From Campylobacteraceae bacterium (GTDB lineage Bacteria > Campylobacterota > Campylobacteria > Campylobacterales > Sulfurovaceae): DNA of 39,844 nt. A program made the position numbers and the translations under genes. Within the stretch, counting starts at the first letter, position 1; each line of letters starts with the position of its first letter. Below are positions 38,872 to 39,844 of the stretch, one piece after another. The notes beneath the pieces are model-generated. The model did not search any database. It was not told where the DNA came from and was given only the letters and a program-made list of their open reading frames with translations. Location of the stretch: positions 1 to 39,844 of the forward strand of contig JALVXO010000126.1 of assembly GCA_027022775.1 (NCBI GenBank), given 5' to 3'.

Positions 38872-39396
38872 ATGAAAAAAAGAGCTTGTTTACTAATCTT
38901 TTTTATCTGTCTGCAAGCTTTATATGCAAAGTCTCAAAGCATTGAATCTGTATTAAAAGATGAATTAAAAAAATTAAACTTAAAAGACCCCAAAAAAGAC
39001 CTTGCTAGAAATTTAGAACACAACAATACGCGATTTATCGGAATATATGGATATACAATAGTATTACCCGGAGTTACTCTAAAATATCAACATAATATTA
39101 TGGAAAAATATGGTGTCAAAGTTATTAAAGGAACAAGCGATAAAATAGAAAGCAGTTTGCATGCCATTTTAACAGAAAAAGCATACAATTACGCACAAAA
39201 ATATAACACTGCTTTAATTAATGTATTAAGAGGCAACCCTAAAACAAGGAAAGCTATTAACAGAATCATTACCGACCCTCTTGTTAAAACAGATAATACA
39301 ATCGGTATAGAAAAGGCTTCGGGATTAAACAGCACAAAAAAGTATCCGGCAATTATTATAAGCGATATTTTAAATGAAATTTATAACTTAAAATAG
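38872..39396 (+). CDS. Secreted hypothetical protein
   Basis: Signal peptide MKKRACLLIFFICLQALYAKS; no recognised domain. Confidence 0.7.
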   Translation: MKKRACLLIFFICLQALYAKSQSIESVLKDELKKLNLKDPKKDLARNLEHNNTRFIGIYGYTIVLPGVTLKYQHNIMEKYGVKVIKGTSDKIESSLHAILTEKAYNYAQKYNTALINVLRGNPKTRKAINRIITDPLVKTDNTIGIEKASGLNSTKKYPAIIISDILNEIYNLK

Positions 39397-39403
39397 GCAA
39401 GTT

Positions 39404-39805
39404 ATGAAAACAGACAACATTTTCGTTTACGGCACATTACGGCGGGATGTTAAGAATTCTAACTATAAACTAATAGCAAAATATACCCAATTTATCGGTT
39501 TTGGATTTGTTTACGGCAAGCTTTATAACATAAGCTGGTATCCAGGCGCTGTTTTAGAAGAAAGAGGCAAAAACAGAGTTTACGGCGAAATTTACCGCAT
39601 AAAAAAGCCGTTTTATAAAAAGCTTTTAAAAATTCTGGATGAATATGAAGAGTGCTCACCAAAATTCCCAAAACCGCATGAGTATAAAAGAGTCATAACC
39701 GATGCTTTTGTAAATGGAAGCAAAATAAAAGTTTGGATTTATGAGTATAATTTTAATATAAACAAATTACAAATTATAAAATCTGGAAATTATACTCTTT
39801 TTTAA
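39404..39805 (+). CDS. Gamma-glutamylcyclotransferase-like (AIG2/GGCT) protein
   Basis: IFVYGTLRRDVKNSNYKL; GKLYNISWYPGAV; LDEYEECSP; W-I-Y-EY at C-terminus. Confidence 0.9.
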   Translation: MKTDNIFVYGTLRRDVKNSNYKLIAKYTQFIGFGFVYGKLYNISWYPGAVLEERGKNRVYGEIYRIKKPFYKKLLKILDEYEECSPKFPKPHEYKRVITDAFVNGSKIKVWIYEYNFNINKLQIIKSGNYTLF

Positions 39806-39844
39806 ATACTCCTTATACAATACCTATTATTTAATAGGCTATAT

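Noticed and set aside
1-39844. CRISPR array, tRNA, rRNA or transposase genes
   Set aside because: No regularly spaced direct repeats, no tRNA-like cloverleaf or rRNA segment noticed, and no ORF with transposase or integrase motifs.

Overview
The window is a compact, low-GC bacterial chromosome segment. Gene content points to Campylobacterota (Epsilonproteobacteria): HobA-HolB-FolP order, class II DAHP synthase, carboxynorspermidine synthase, short delta-prime subunit. It carries about 44 protein-coding genes, mostly housekeeping: UDG4, purD, lptD, pnp, RluA, queA, tatBC, hemW, rppH, lysC, hobA, folP, trx, a two-component system with c-type cytochromes, aroG-II, DsbD, hemL, psd, a K+ channel and carboxynorspermidine synthase. 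I saw no rRNA, tRNA, CRISPR array or transposase. The most notable protein-level feature is a sulfur/thiol-redox neighbourhood (about 22.0-28.8 kb): a DUF255 thioredoxin-domain protein, DsbD, a single-domain rhodanese, an SLC13/DASS transporter, and a fusion of a ferredoxin-thioredoxin-reductase catalytic domain to a second, closely paralogous rhodanese. Other notable loci are an IscU-like scaffold lacking its first ligand Cys next to a ferritin-like diiron candidate, a TatC with an expanded first periplasmic loop, and a two-component system overlapping a small CxxCH protein. Three intergenic loci carry nested or clustered palindromic repeats (1-310, 27606-27960, 31450-31557), and several promoter-proximal repeats may be regulatory. 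All assignments come from reading motifs by eye; no database search was possible.
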